Assembly: GCA_030427065.1 (NCBI GenBank)
Contig: JAUHWU010000001.1
Coordinates: 1 to 57,282 of the forward strand
Source of the DNA: Gammaproteobacteria bacterium
Lineage (GTDB): Bacteria; Pseudomonadota; Gammaproteobacteria; Pseudomonadales; Pseudohongiellaceae
DNA: 57,282 bases
Reading direction: 5' to 3'
The position numbers and the translations under genes are program-made. This document shows positions 8,159 to 16,842 of the stretch, in pieces; positions within the stretch are counted from its first letter, which is position 1, and the number at the start of each line of letters is the position of its first letter. A model generated the notes under the pieces. It ran no database searches. It was given only the letters and a program-made list of their open reading frames with translations, and was not told the origin of the DNA.

Positions 8159-8974
8159 ATGCGGATACCCTGGAGTTCATATAAAGCTTCACTGACATAC
8201 TGTCTGATCCTGCTTTTGTTTTTTCTGCCTATATCCCTTCAGCTCAGGGATTCCGGGGAATCAGAGCCACCTGATTTTATTGAAATTATCCCTTCACCAG
8301 TGGAAATACCCGATTTCGCCAGCATTACTGACGTACAGGTAAAAAAACAGTCCTTTTTCGATTTTATTGAGCCCTTCGTAGACGAAGTTAATACGGAAAT
8401 TATTCAACAGCGAGAGCGTGTTCTCGCCATTCAGGCAAAAATCCATAAGGGTGAGGAGCTGTCCCTCCCTGACTTCAGATATCTCTCCACACTTGCCGAG
8501 TTGTATGAGCTGGATACAGATGATTTAACCGATGAGGAGTTTCTGGCGGTGCTATTGCGCCGCGTTGACAAGATCCCGGCTTCGCTGGCATTAGCCCAGG
8601 CAGCGAACGAATCAGCCTGGGGTACTTCAAGATTTGCCCAGCATGGCAACAATTACTTTGGTCAATGGTGCTATTCAGATGGTTGTGGCCTGGTGCCAAA
8701 TCGTCGACGGGAAGGCGCTAATCATGAGGTTCGAAGCTTTGATTCTGTAAAGGACTCTGTTCAGGCCTATATCCACAACCTTAATACTTTTCCAAGTTAT
8801 CAGATGTTACGAAGAATCAGACAGCAGCTTAGATCCCAGAACAAACCGGTGGATGGCGCCAGCCTCACCGATGGCCTTGAAAGTTATTCATCAAGGGGGC
8901 ATGACTATATCGACGAGCTTCAGACCATGATATACAGCAATAATTTGCTGTCCCGGGATAATCCTACTCTGTAA
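8159..8974 (+). CDS. bax: Bax-like glucosaminidase-domain protein
   Basis: A 271-residue protein resembling E. coli Bax. It has one N-terminal hydrophobic segment (residues about 10-28) acting as a signal anchor, so the rest should be periplasmic. The C-terminal glucosaminidase-type domain spans about residues 137-265, with the probable catalytic Glu151 in AANESAWGTSRFA. The domain predicts cleavage of peptidoglycan glycan strands. The gene converges with the polysaccharide deacetylase gene, and the two reading frames overlap by 11 bp at their ends, so no terminator fits between them. Confidence 0.85.
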   Translation: MRIPWSSYKASLTYCLILLLFFLPISLQLRDSGESEPPDFIEIIPSPVEIPDFASITDVQVKKQSFFDFIEPFVDEVNTEIIQQRERVLAIQAKIHKGEELSLPDFRYLSTLAELYELDTDDLTDEEFLAVLLRRVDKIPASLALAQAANESAWGTSRFAQHGNNYFGQWCYSDGCGLVPNRRREGANHEVRSFDSVKDSVQAYIHNLNTFPSYQMLRRIRQQLRSQNKPVDGASLTDGLESYSSRGHDYIDELQTMIYSNNLLSRDNPTL

Positions 8975-10037
8975 TTGACGGGTTTATCCAGGGAATGGAA
9001 TACCAGTAATATCTGCCGTTATTGCCAGGAGCGGTGCAGTTATAACGAAAACGTCGGCTCCTGTTCTCTATATCGGTTTTAATCTCATAAATCCCCTGTG
9101 CTGAATTCACCGCATTGACTTCAATCATTACATTATTGTTATAGCAGGCAAGTTGCGATAATCCTCTCTGATCTTCACTGAAATCAAGGGTAGCCTGGGG
9201 GGAGGTCAATGTCGTTACGGGGCTGTGCGGGGAAAAAGCATCCAGAGTGAAGGCGAGGCTTAATACCTTGGTAGGAAAGCTGTTCATGGAAGCGTATATG
9301 CCGGAGAAAGGAAAGCGGGGCAGGGCCGTAAAATCCGAATTGGCATTAATGGGGCCAGAATGCTGCGCTATTCCAACAAATCCGAGTTCTTGTACCAGAG
9401 CCTGAATAGCGGGATTATATTCACCATAGGGATAAGCAAGAAGTTTATGGCTTTGTCCGGTTTCTTGCGCAATGGTTTTCTCTGCCATGACTATCTGAGT
9501 CCTCACTCTCTCCAGCCAACGAGTGTCTGATTCATTACCCTCACGATCCAGCAAATAAGGATGGTCAATTGTATGATTGGCAATGGTTGCTCCGGCACTT
9601 GCCATTTCCCGGATCTGTTCCCATGTGGAATAGAGCCTGTCGTTGGATCCAACCAGCCCTGATGTAACAAACACAGTAAATGGCCAGCCTCGTCCTTGCA
9701 GTTGGGGAAAGGCGACGTCATAAACCGAGGTATAACCATCGTCAAAGGTAATAACGGCGGATTTGTCAGGTAGAGAAATGCCGTTTCTCAATTTGCTGAT
9801 AACTTCCTCCAATGGCAGCACCGTAAAGCCATTGTTTTCCAGGTAATCCATGTGCTGTGTAAAAGATTCCGGGCTGAGACTGGTTACCGGTGGAGTCGCA
9901 GTGCTGATATGGTGATACTGGAGAATGACAGCCTGGTTTTCAGCCTGGGCCTGCACGGGCATGGGGTTGGCCAGAAAAAAAAACATAAAGGCGGCAAGGA
10001 AAGGCAATATATGTTTTGGCAAACGATAGCAGGACAT
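8964..10037 (-). CDS. polysaccharide deacetylase family protein (secreted)
   Basis: A NodB-homology (carbohydrate esterase 4) protein of 357 residues with a signal peptide ending near VQAQA (residue 32). The catalytic motif TFDDGY occurs at 97-102 and the zinc-binding motif HTIDH at 155-159. Family members remove N-acetyl groups from polysaccharides such as chitin, PNAG or peptidoglycan. A C-terminal segment of about 110 residues after the NodB domain is unassigned. I chose ATG 10037 over ATG 10055 because it gives a normal signal peptide. Its neighbour is the Bax-like glucosaminidase, so a shared cell-wall role is possible. Confidence 0.85.
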   Translation of the reverse strand: MSCYRLPKHILPFLAAFMFFFLANPMPVQAQAENQAVILQYHHISTATPPVTSLSPESFTQHMDYLENNGFTVLPLEEVISKLRNGISLPDKSAVITFDDGYTSVYDVAFPQLQGRGWPFTVFVTSGLVGSNDRLYSTWEQIREMASAGATIANHTIDHPYLLDREGNESDTRWLERVRTQIVMAEKTIAQETGQSHKLLAYPYGEYNPAIQALVQELGFVGIAQHSGPINANSDFTALPRFPFSGIYASMNSFPTKVLSLAFTLDAFSPHSPVTTLTSPQATLDFSEDQRGLSQLACYNNNVMIEVNAVNSAQGIYEIKTDIENRSRRFRYNCTAPGNNGRYYWYSIPWINPSITE

Positions 10038-10108
10038 GATTGTTCTCAATAGCATTTAGTTTTCTCAGGAATTATACTGTCGTCCCTTTGGACACTGCTA
10101 CCACTCTA

Positions 10109-10996
10109 ATGAAAGATACTCGAAAAACAATCTTTACCCTCAATCGACTGCAAAAAAATCTGCGCAGGGAAACCGGTCGTGCCATTGCCGATTATAAAAT
10201 GATTGCGGATGGTGATGTCGTCATGGCCTGTCTTTCTGGTGGTAAAGATTCCTACGTGATGCTGGATATTCTGATGAATATGCAAAAGCATGCGCCCATA
10301 GATTTCAAGATTATTGCTGTCAACATGGATCAGAAACAGCCAGGTTTTCCTGAGCATATTTTGCCTGAATATCTCGAGTCAATAGGGGTGCAATACCATA
10401 TTCTGGAAAGGGATACCTATTCCATAGTGATGGAGAAAACAGAGCCGGGTAAATCCTATTGCGGTTTATGTTCCAGGCTTCGGCGCGGGAATTTATATTC
10501 TCTGGCAGAAAAAATTGGAGCGACCAAAATAGCTCTTGGTCATCATCGTAATGACATAATGGAAACTTTGTTTCTCAATATGTTTTTTGGTGGAAAACTG
10601 AAATCGATGCCACCAAAACTTTTAAGTGATGACAAGAAGCACATTGTTATTAGACCGTTGGCTTATTGTAAGGAAGAGGAGATCGCAAAATTTGCTGAAC
10701 TCAGGCAGTTTCCGATTATTCCATGCAATCTGTGTGGTAGTCAGGAAAACATGCAGCGTCAGGAAATTAAAAAAATGCTGAACGAGTGGGGAAAGAAATT
10801 TCCGGGCAGGCTTGATGTGCTTTTTAAGAGCATTACTAATGTAGCCCCGAGCCACCTGGCAGATACTTCTTTGTTCGATTTTCATTCGCTGGAAGCAGAA
10901 AGAGAAGCTGCAATTAAACAGGAAAGCGAAGAAAGCCTGGATAATGGAAAAGCAGTAGACACTCTCGCAAGCAGAATTAACGTAATTAGCATTTAA
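10109..10996 (+). CDS. ttcA: tRNA 2-thiocytidine synthetase TtcA
   Basis: TtcA thiolates C32 of certain tRNAs using ATP and a [4Fe-4S] cluster. From ATG 10109 the protein has 295 residues. The PP-loop SGGKDS is at 43-48. The cysteine pairs are Cys118/Cys121 (CGLC) and Cys206/Cys209 (CNLC). An upstream in-frame ATG (10040) would add 23 residues unlike the family, so I reject it. The start lacks a clear ribosome-binding site. tusA follows 28 nt downstream, so two genes of sulfur transfer are adjacent. Confidence 0.96.
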   Translation: MKDTRKTIFTLNRLQKNLRRETGRAIADYKMIADGDVVMACLSGGKDSYVMLDILMNMQKHAPIDFKIIAVNMDQKQPGFPEHILPEYLESIGVQYHILERDTYSIVMEKTEPGKSYCGLCSRLRRGNLYSLAEKIGATKIALGHHRNDIMETLFLNMFFGGKLKSMPPKLLSDDKKHIVIRPLAYCKEEEIAKFAELRQFPIIPCNLCGSQENMQRQEIKKMLNEWGKKFPGRLDVLFKSITNVAPSHLADTSLFDFHSLEAEREAAIKQESEESLDNGKAVDTLASRINVISI

Positions 10997-11024
10997 ACAA
11001 GTAAGTCAATCTGACAGGCTGGAA

Positions 11025-11276
11025 ATGAAACCTGGAAAAAGCAATTCGACAGAGCATTTGCTGGATACGCAGGGCCTTTTTTGTCCCGAACCGGTGATGT
11101 TGCTGCATAAGAAAATAAGAGAAATTGATGATGGGGAAGTACTTGTGCTTGTTGCAACCGATCCTTCCACCACAAGAGATGTTCCCAAGTTTTGCCATTT
11201 CCTGGGGCATGAGCTGCTGAGTTCTGCTGAAAATGGAAAGGTCTACCGTTATACCATTCGCAAGTCGTCCTCCTGA
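11025..11276 (+). CDS. tusA: sulfur carrier protein TusA
   Basis: An 83-residue TusA/SirA-like protein carrying the family motif CPEP with the persulfide-carrying Cys20. TusA receives sulfur from a cysteine desulfurase and relays it to tRNA thiolation and other pathways. The length is standard. It lies between ttcA and pdxB on the same strand with short gaps (28 and 23 nt), suggesting one operon. The link to TtcA by position is suggestive; TtcA is not a classical TusA client, which usually feeds TusBCD-MnmA. Confidence 0.93.
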   Translation: MKPGKSNSTEHLLDTQGLFCPEPVMLLHKKIREIDDGEVLVLVATDPSTTRDVPKFCHFLGHELLSSAENGKVYRYTIRKSSS

Positions 11277-11299
11277 TAAGCAACTTCAGATTATCTTCA

Positions 11300-12421
11300 A
11301 TGAAAATTATAGCTGACCAGGATATCTATCGGGTTGAAGATTACTTTTCCTCAACAGGAGAGCTGGTTTTACTTCCTGGCCGGGAAATCTCTAACAGCAA
11401 TCTTCTGGATGCTGACGCCTTGTTGGTGAGAACTGTGACAAAGGTTAACAGTGAACTGGTTGAAAACACGGCGGTTAAATTTATAGGCAGTGCCAGCAGT
11501 GGTTGTGATCATGTTGACAAGTCTGTGCTGGAAGAGAAAGGAATACATTTCAATCATGCGCCTGGTTGCAATGCCTATGCAGTCGTGGATTATTTTTTTG
11601 CGGTTTTAGCCTGGTTTAATATTCATAATCAACTTGATTGGCAAAAGAAAACTGTGGGTATTATTGGGGCTGGCAATGTTGGTTCCCGAATAGCAACACG
11701 CCTGCTCCGGCTGGGAATTGATTTTTCAATTTACGATCCATTTCTCAACAATGATCATGAACTGGCTCCCTGGTTTACTTCTTTAGAAAACGTCTTACAG
11801 CAAGATATCGTTACACTGCACACGCCACTTACTTTTTCAGGAGTGCATCCTACACACCATATGCTGAACCGGGAGCGGCTTTCACAATTAAAAAAGCACA
11901 CTTTACTGATTAACGCCTCGAGAGGAGAGGTGATCGATAATCAGGCATTATTTGAGGTCTTGTACGAGGGGAAAGATTTAGAGGTTGCGCTGGATGTTTG
12001 GGAGTCGGAACCACACATAAATCCGTCTCTTCTCGACATGGTCAAGATAGCCACTCCGCATATCGCAGGCTACAGTACCAATGGAAAACTTAATGGTACA
12101 CGCAAAATATTTAAAGATTTTTGCCATTTCTTTTCCCTAGCAGAAAAGGGTCCTAATGACTCACTGTCCAGATCAATCCTGGAAGAAGTAATCGGAAAAA
12201 CTGCTGTTGAAACTATTAGCCTGAATATTCTGAAGGCATATCCCATAGAAAAAGATTTTATTGGGCGCGGGCAAAGTCCACAGCAGTTAGCCGCGAGTTT
12301 TGATTTTTTCAGGAATAATTACAGGTTTCGTAGAGAAATCTCGGACTACTCACTGCCAGGAGATAATATCCCTACTGAGGTTTTAGAGGGCCTGAGGCAA
12401 CTGGGCGTTCACATAATCTAG
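11300..12421 (+). CDS. pdxB: erythronate-4-phosphate dehydrogenase
   Basis: PdxB carries out the second step of the DXP-dependent pyridoxal phosphate pathway, oxidising 4-phosphoerythronate with NAD. The 373-residue protein is a D-2-hydroxyacid dehydrogenase: the Rossmann motif GIIGAGNVGSR is near 116-126, the catalytic Arg is in INASRGEVID, and the catalytic His is in ATPHIAGYS. A C-terminal extension beyond the core is the PdxB dimerisation domain, which separates it from other hydroxyacid dehydrogenases. It ends 1 nt from the alaA stop on the opposite strand. Confidence 0.95.
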   Translation: MKIIADQDIYRVEDYFSSTGELVLLPGREISNSNLLDADALLVRTVTKVNSELVENTAVKFIGSASSGCDHVDKSVLEEKGIHFNHAPGCNAYAVVDYFFAVLAWFNIHNQLDWQKKTVGIIGAGNVGSRIATRLLRLGIDFSIYDPFLNNDHELAPWFTSLENVLQQDIVTLHTPLTFSGVHPTHHMLNRERLSQLKKHTLLINASRGEVIDNQALFEVLYEGKDLEVALDVWESEPHINPSLLDMVKIATPHIAGYSTNGKLNGTRKIFKDFCHFFSLAEKGPNDSLSRSILEEVIGKTAVETISLNILKAYPIEKDFIGRGQSPQQLAASFDFFRNNYRFRREISDYSLPGDNIPTEVLEGLRQLGVHII

Positions 12422-12422
12422 A

Positions 12423-13637
12423 TTATTGACTGTAATGTTCGAGGAAATTACCCAGTTTGCCAATAGCTTCCTCCAAGGTGTCCTCGCGGGGCAGAAAGAC
12501 TATTCGGAAATGTTGCTTGTCAGCAATATTGAAGCCACTTCCCTGAACCATCAGTACGTGCTCCTGAATTAATAAGTCGAGAATCAGCTTCTCGTCATTC
12601 TTAATATTAAATTGTACAGGGTCCAGTTTTGGGAACAGATAAATTGCTCCTTTAGGCAGCACACAGCTGACGCCAGGAATGTCGTTCAGCATTTTCCAGG
12701 CGATATCACGCTGTTCCTTTAAACGTCCGCCAGGGATGATTAACTCATTGATACTCTGGTATCCACCAAGGGCAGTTTGAATGGCCTGTTGAGCAGGGAC
12801 ATTGGAACACAGGCGCATATTGGAAAGTATTTCCAGGCCTTCAATATAGTCTTTGGCTCGCTTTTTCGCGCCACTGAGAAATAACCAGCCTGATCGAAAA
12901 CCAGCAACCCGATATGATTTGGAGAGACCGTTAAAAGTAACAATTAGAATATCTTCAGACAACGTCGCCAGTGGCGTATGCTTCGCATCGTCATATAGAA
13001 TTTTGTCATAAATTTCATCGGCAAAAATAATCAGGTCATTTTCTTCGGCGAGTTTAACAATTCCCATGAGAAGATCTGGCGTGTAAACAGCGCCTGTGGG
13101 ATTGTTGGGATTGATTACAACAATGCCGCGGGTTCTGCTGTTTATTTTGCTTCTTATATCATCCAGGTCAGGATTCCAGTCGGAAGACTCATCGCAACGA
13201 TAATGCACTGCTTTACCACCACTGAGAGTTACCGCAGCTGTCCAAAGCGGATAATCAGGGGCTGGGATCAATATTTCATCACCATCATTTAAAAGCGCCT
13301 GCATCGCCATGACGATTAACTCACTTACCCCATTGCCCAGATAGATATCATCAATTTCGACACCAGCTATCCCCAGGCGCTGGGTTTCATGCATAACAGC
13401 TTTGCGTGCGGAAAATAAGCCTTTTGAATCAGAATAGGCTTGTGATTCTGGCAGATTGAGAATTACATCTTTTAATATTTCTTCCGGGGCTTCAAAGCCA
13501 AAAGCGCCAGGGTTACCGATATTTAATTTGGTTATTCGGTGTCCTTCTTCTTCAAGTTTTTTTGCTTCCTGCAGGGCCGGCCCCCTGATTTCATAGCAGA
13601 CATGACGAAGCTTTTCGCTTTGTAATATTGAACTCAT
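12423..13637 (-). CDS. alaA: glutamate-pyruvate aminotransferase AlaA
   Basis: A fold-type I PLP aminotransferase of 404 residues, very close to E. coli AlaA (YfbQ) in motifs such as GNGVSELI, APDYPLWTAAV and NPNNPTGAVY. The PLP lysine is Lys240 in GLSKSYRVAG. It makes alanine from pyruvate and glutamate. ATG 13637 gives the standard N-terminus; an upstream GTG (13670) would add 11 residues and is less likely. It converges with pdxB and is divergent from msrB. Confidence 0.95.
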   Translation of the reverse strand: MSSILQSEKLRHVCYEIRGPALQEAKKLEEEGHRITKLNIGNPGAFGFEAPEEILKDVILNLPESQAYSDSKGLFSARKAVMHETQRLGIAGVEIDDIYLGNGVSELIVMAMQALLNDGDEILIPAPDYPLWTAAVTLSGGKAVHYRCDESSDWNPDLDDIRSKINSRTRGIVVINPNNPTGAVYTPDLLMGIVKLAEENDLIIFADEIYDKILYDDAKHTPLATLSEDILIVTFNGLSKSYRVAGFRSGWLFLSGAKKRAKDYIEGLEILSNMRLCSNVPAQQAIQTALGGYQSINELIIPGGRLKEQRDIAWKMLNDIPGVSCVLPKGAIYLFPKLDPVQFNIKNDEKLILDLLIQEHVLMVQGSGFNIADKQHFRIVFLPREDTLEEAIGKLGNFLEHYSQ

Positions 13638-13746
13638 AGACTGGCATCCAAAGTTGACCGGACAAATCACCCGGTTAAATATGGTATTCTAACCCGGGAA
13701 GAAGGGCTGGGAATTTTACAGAAACGCAATTCGGAATTATATAGTC

Positions 13747-14145
13747 ATGACAAAAATCAACAAATCAGATGATGAATGGAAAGCAATCCTGACTGACGAG
13801 CAATTCAATATTTGCCGCAAGAAGGGCACAGAAAGAGCCTTCACCGGGGAATACTGGAAGTGCACTGGTGAAGAAGGAAAGTATTTGTGTCGCGCCTGTG
13901 GAGAGGCCCTTTTTGATTCCGGGGCCAAATATGACTCGGGCTCGGGCTGGCCCAGTTTTTACAAGCCCGCAAATGATGATAGCGTTATTGAAATCAATGA
14001 TAACAGCCTCGGGATGAACAGAGTCGAGGTAGTGTGCAGCAAATGCGATTCGCATCTGGGCCATGTGTTTAACGATGGTCCGAATCCTACAGGCCTTCGT
14101 TACTGCATTAACTCTGCCTCATTGAAGTTCGACAAGGAAGAATAG
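13747..14145 (+). CDS. msrB: peptide-methionine (R)-S-oxide reductase MsrB
   Basis: MsrB repairs the R-form of methionine sulfoxide in proteins. The 132-residue protein has zinc-binding Cys48, Cys51, Cys97 and Cys100 (CRAC and CSKC), the substrate loop [10 protein letters not shown], and the catalytic Cys120 in RYCINS. There is no signal peptide, so it is cytoplasmic. It is divergent from alaA by 109 nt and converges with the barrel-protein gene. Confidence 0.95.
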   Translation: MTKINKSDDEWKAILTDEQFNICRKKGTERAFTGEYWKCTGEEGKYLCRACGEALFDSGAKYDSGSGWPSFYKPANDDSVIEINDNSLGMNRVEVVCSKCDSHLGHVFNDGPNPTGLRYCINSASLKFDKEE

Positions 14146-14187
14146 GGAAGATTGGATAGACACAAGGACGAAAGCACGCTGGACAGG

Positions 14188-15549
14188 CTAGAACTGGTAA
14201 CGCAGACCTGTCTGGTATTTTAAACGGTCAAAACTATAGAGATCTATGTTGCTGTCATTTTCTGTGTAAGTGACATCGGTTGTAATATTCAGATTTCGGT
14301 TGAACTGCCAAATCCAGCCAAAAGAAGTTGAGAAGGTGTCATCTTCCCGGTCAATATTGAATACTGGTGCTACGCTCTTGTTTTCACTTTTATGAAAGGA
14401 GATGCGTACATAGGGTATGTGCCCGGGACGAAATTGAATCTGCTCTGAAAAAGCGATGCCATAGAAGGTCTGAGCATTATTTTTACCAGCACTGCGTTGC
14501 GCATCTTCATCGCCATAATAAACACTAATATTATGTAAAAACCTGCCAGCCGCTTTGGCTATATTTCCGGATAACAACGTCTGATTGACATCCCTGAGGT
14601 TATTATCAGGATTTGGGCCGGTATTAAATCTAACGGCGGTATAAGCCGCTGTTATGCCTTGAGACCACCCATTTCCGGCATTACGTTGCATAGTGCCCAG
14701 AACACTTGAACTGGACTGAAATTCCTGGTCATTCAGGTCAACACGTTGAAGGCGACCAGACATTGAAAGCCGGACATTTTCCCGTATTACAGCGTAGCCT
14801 GCCTCTCCTGAAATAACATCAAGATCGAACTCGCTCGTAGAAAAATTATTATGCTGATTAAAATTACCACGGACAAAGGCAGCACTGTTTTTATCAAAGG
14901 GGTGGTTATAGTTAAACCCTGCGCCAAGGTCCATGAAATTATCATCAATGCTTTGACCACTTGGACTCAACTCCACGTCACCGATAGGGGTGTCGATAAT
15001 GCCCAGTTCGGTGGCGCTGTTAATGTTGGAATCAACACCAATATTGGAGTTCACATACCAGGTGAAGGTGCTACTGACAGCTGATTCCCGCTGCTCAATT
15101 AAATCCAGGAATGCCTGTATATTCGCACTGACATTAGGCCCAGGATCAGTGGCAAGAACTTCGTTAAACAGGCTTTTAGCTGCGGTGAGGTTATTACTGG
15201 TGAAGTAGGCTCGTGCCAATTCAAGTTTTACCCGTTCCTGATCCGGGTAAAGATAGGCAATACGCTCAAAGGCAAACACGGCTTCAGTGGGTCTTCCAGA
15301 CTCAAGTGCGGCAAGACCGTAGAGAAAGTCGAATTCCGGTTCCCCTTCAAGATCAAACAAACTGGCCTGTCCCAGAGTGTAGGCCTGACTGTATTGTCCC
15401 AGGGCAATCATCTCGTTCATCTGAGCGACGACATTTGCATCTTCATCACTTGCAGCAAGCGTTATAGTGTTGATCAGGAGGAATGACAGGCCTGCAAGTA
15501 ATTTAGGCAGTTTTTTTACAGGTGTATTGTGTCGATTAATGAAACTCAT
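14188..15549 (-). CDS. outer-membrane beta-barrel protein with N-terminal TPR region
   Basis: A 453-residue exported protein. A signal peptide ends near TLAAS (residue about 34). Residues about 40-155 form tetratricopeptide-like helical repeats (for example AVFAFERIAYLYPDQ). From about residue 170 the sequence alternates polar and hydrophobic residues, as in a barrel, and ends in RYQF, the C-terminal Phe typical of outer-membrane proteins. The TPR-plus-barrel layout resembles the surface-lipoprotein assembly modifier (Slam/DUF560) group, but I cannot assign it to that family. It shares a 384-nt control region with a divergent barrel gene. Confidence 0.6.
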   Translation of the reverse strand: MSFINRHNTPVKKLPKLLAGLSFLLINTITLAASDEDANVVAQMNEMIALGQYSQAYTLGQASLFDLEGEPEFDFLYGLAALESGRPTEAVFAFERIAYLYPDQERVKLELARAYFTSNNLTAAKSLFNEVLATDPGPNVSANIQAFLDLIEQRESAVSSTFTWYVNSNIGVDSNINSATELGIIDTPIGDVELSPSGQSIDDNFMDLGAGFNYNHPFDKNSAAFVRGNFNQHNNFSTSEFDLDVISGEAGYAVIRENVRLSMSGRLQRVDLNDQEFQSSSSVLGTMQRNAGNGWSQGITAAYTAVRFNTGPNPDNNLRDVNQTLLSGNIAKAAGRFLHNISVYYGDEDAQRSAGKNNAQTFYGIAFSEQIQFRPGHIPYVRISFHKSENKSVAPVFNIDREDDTFSTSFGWIWQFNRNLNITTDVTYTENDSNIDLYSFDRLKYQTGLRYQF

Positions 15550-15681
15550 GGTTTTAAATATTTTTTATCCATGTTTGCGAGTTGCGTCACAGTTAAGTAC
15601 CAATACTAATAAATTCAATGGTCTATAACACTCTTTTTATCTTTTTTTTTAATTTTTATTTGCGCCCCAATGAACAAATCA

Positions 15682-15710
15682 TTGACGTGGGAAATTTTCC
15701 CTTTTACACT
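15682..15710 (+). promoter_or_regulatory. predicted promoter with palindromic operator in the spacer
   Basis: TTGACG (15682-15687), a 17-nt spacer and TACACT (15705-15710) make a plausible sigma-70 promoter reading towards the gene at 15934. The spacer contains the perfect palindrome GGGAAA-T-TTTCCC (15689-15701), placed where a repressor would block RNA polymerase. I do not recognise the regulator. Confidence 0.4.
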
Positions 15711-15716
15711 TGTAGC

Positions 15717-15933
15717 CTAATTTGTAATAAACAGGAGGTGGTGAATATCAAGAGTTTTCAAGTTGGAATAATAGTCCGTATCTTTACTCTATAGGTGCAG
15801 TCTGTATAGTCGGGTGATGGTAATTAGGCCTACCCGTTAACAACTTTATAGCTTCTGTAGTTAACAAATTACCCGATTAATGCATCTATAGAGGGTACGG
15901 CCTATCCCAACAGGCTGTAGCAGGAACCTTCAC
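15717..15933 (+). promoter_or_regulatory. long structured leader upstream of the 15934 gene
   Basis: If the promoter above is used, the transcript has a leader of about 217 nt. It contains an outer inverted repeat, CTATAGGTGCA (15789-15799) with TGCATCTATAG (15881-15891, one mismatch). Inside it, CGGGT (15811-15815) can pair with either of two ACCCG copies (15832-15836 or 15871-15875), plus two GTTAAC sites (15836, 15860) and TAGGCCTA (15825-15832). Mutually exclusive pairings are a hallmark of a switch, but this was seen by eye only. A strong AGGAGGTG at 15733 has no well-spaced start codon. Confidence 0.35.
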
Positions 15934-16743
15934 ATGAAAGAACAAGCTTTTCCCGCCACATTTCTTTCATCCCAAAACCTCATAATCTTACTAATTCTCC
16001 TCCTGAGTACTTCAGTGAATGGCCAGGAAGCTTCCAAGGTGCATAAATTCACGCTCGGGTCTTACTTCAGCCAGGGTGACTATGGCTCAACTGAGGAAAC
16101 GGATATTACCTATTTCCCTGTTTCCTATGAGTTAACTACTTTTCCCTGGGTACTATCTGTGACCCTACCTTATCTTGCATTGCAGGGACCTGGCGATGTG
16201 TTTTTCGAGACGGGTAACATTGGCAGTGGTCGTGAAGGGGAAAGTGAGTTTGTCGATGAGCACGGCATCGGTGATGTGTTTTTGTCTGCGACTTACCAGT
16301 TACCCCCTGTTCTAGATGACAGGTTATTCGTGGATTTTACATTACAGGCAAAATTGCCTACTGCAGATGAGGATAGAGACCTTGGAACCGGGGAGCTGGA
16401 TTTTGGCTACCAGGTGGATTTTTATACTACGCTGGAAAGAAATACCTATTTTTCTACCCTGGGCTATCGCCAGCGTGGAAAAACGCCCTTGTTTGATCTT
16501 GAGAACTCTCTTTATGCCTCGGTGGGGCTGATGCGCCAATATGGCGAAAAAACCTACCTGGGACTTGTATATGATTATCGGGAAAGAGCGTCCAGCAATG
16601 CTTTTGAGAGCCATGAAATTATGCCGTTCATATCTTATAACCCGGGCAAAAAGTGGAATTTCATGCTCTATTCAATAGTTGGCTTTACCGCCAGCAGTGC
16701 AGACCAAACCATTGGTTTGCAGGCGTCCTATACATTGCCTTGA
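15934..16743 (+). CDS. putative outer-membrane barrel protein (MetA-like transporter)
   Basis: A 269-residue exported protein with a signal peptide ending near SVNGQ (residue about 30) and alternating beta-strand patterns through to the C-terminus YTLP. Segments such as GIGDVFLSATYQL and LGTGELDFGYQVDFY resemble the outer-membrane family named after MetA of phenol degradation (Phenol_MetA_deg), whose members are thought to pass hydrophobic compounds. That resemblance is weak to moderate. The ATG follows a long structured leader with a predicted operator, so expression looks tightly controlled. It is divergent from the TPR-barrel gene. Confidence 0.55.
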   Translation: MKEQAFPATFLSSQNLIILLILLLSTSVNGQEASKVHKFTLGSYFSQGDYGSTEETDITYFPVSYELTTFPWVLSVTLPYLALQGPGDVFFETGNIGSGREGESEFVDEHGIGDVFLSATYQLPPVLDDRLFVDFTLQAKLPTADEDRDLGTGELDFGYQVDFYTTLERNTYFSTLGYRQRGKTPLFDLENSLYASVGLMRQYGEKTYLGLVYDYRERASSNAFESHEIMPFISYNPGKKWNFMLYSIVGFTASSADQTIGLQASYTLP

Positions 16744-16842
16744 GATATCTCGGACGTCACATTTTTCCATGAACAGTGCTATACCGATTCTCAACGCAAA
16801 GGAAACACGTTCAGCAAGGTTGCGATTCAGGAAATGGCCGGG

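Noticed and set aside
15733-15794. 17-codon upstream ORF starting GTG at 15741 after AGGAGGTG
   Set aside because: The start codon is only about 2 nt from the ribosome-binding core, too close for efficient initiation, and the frame has no further support.
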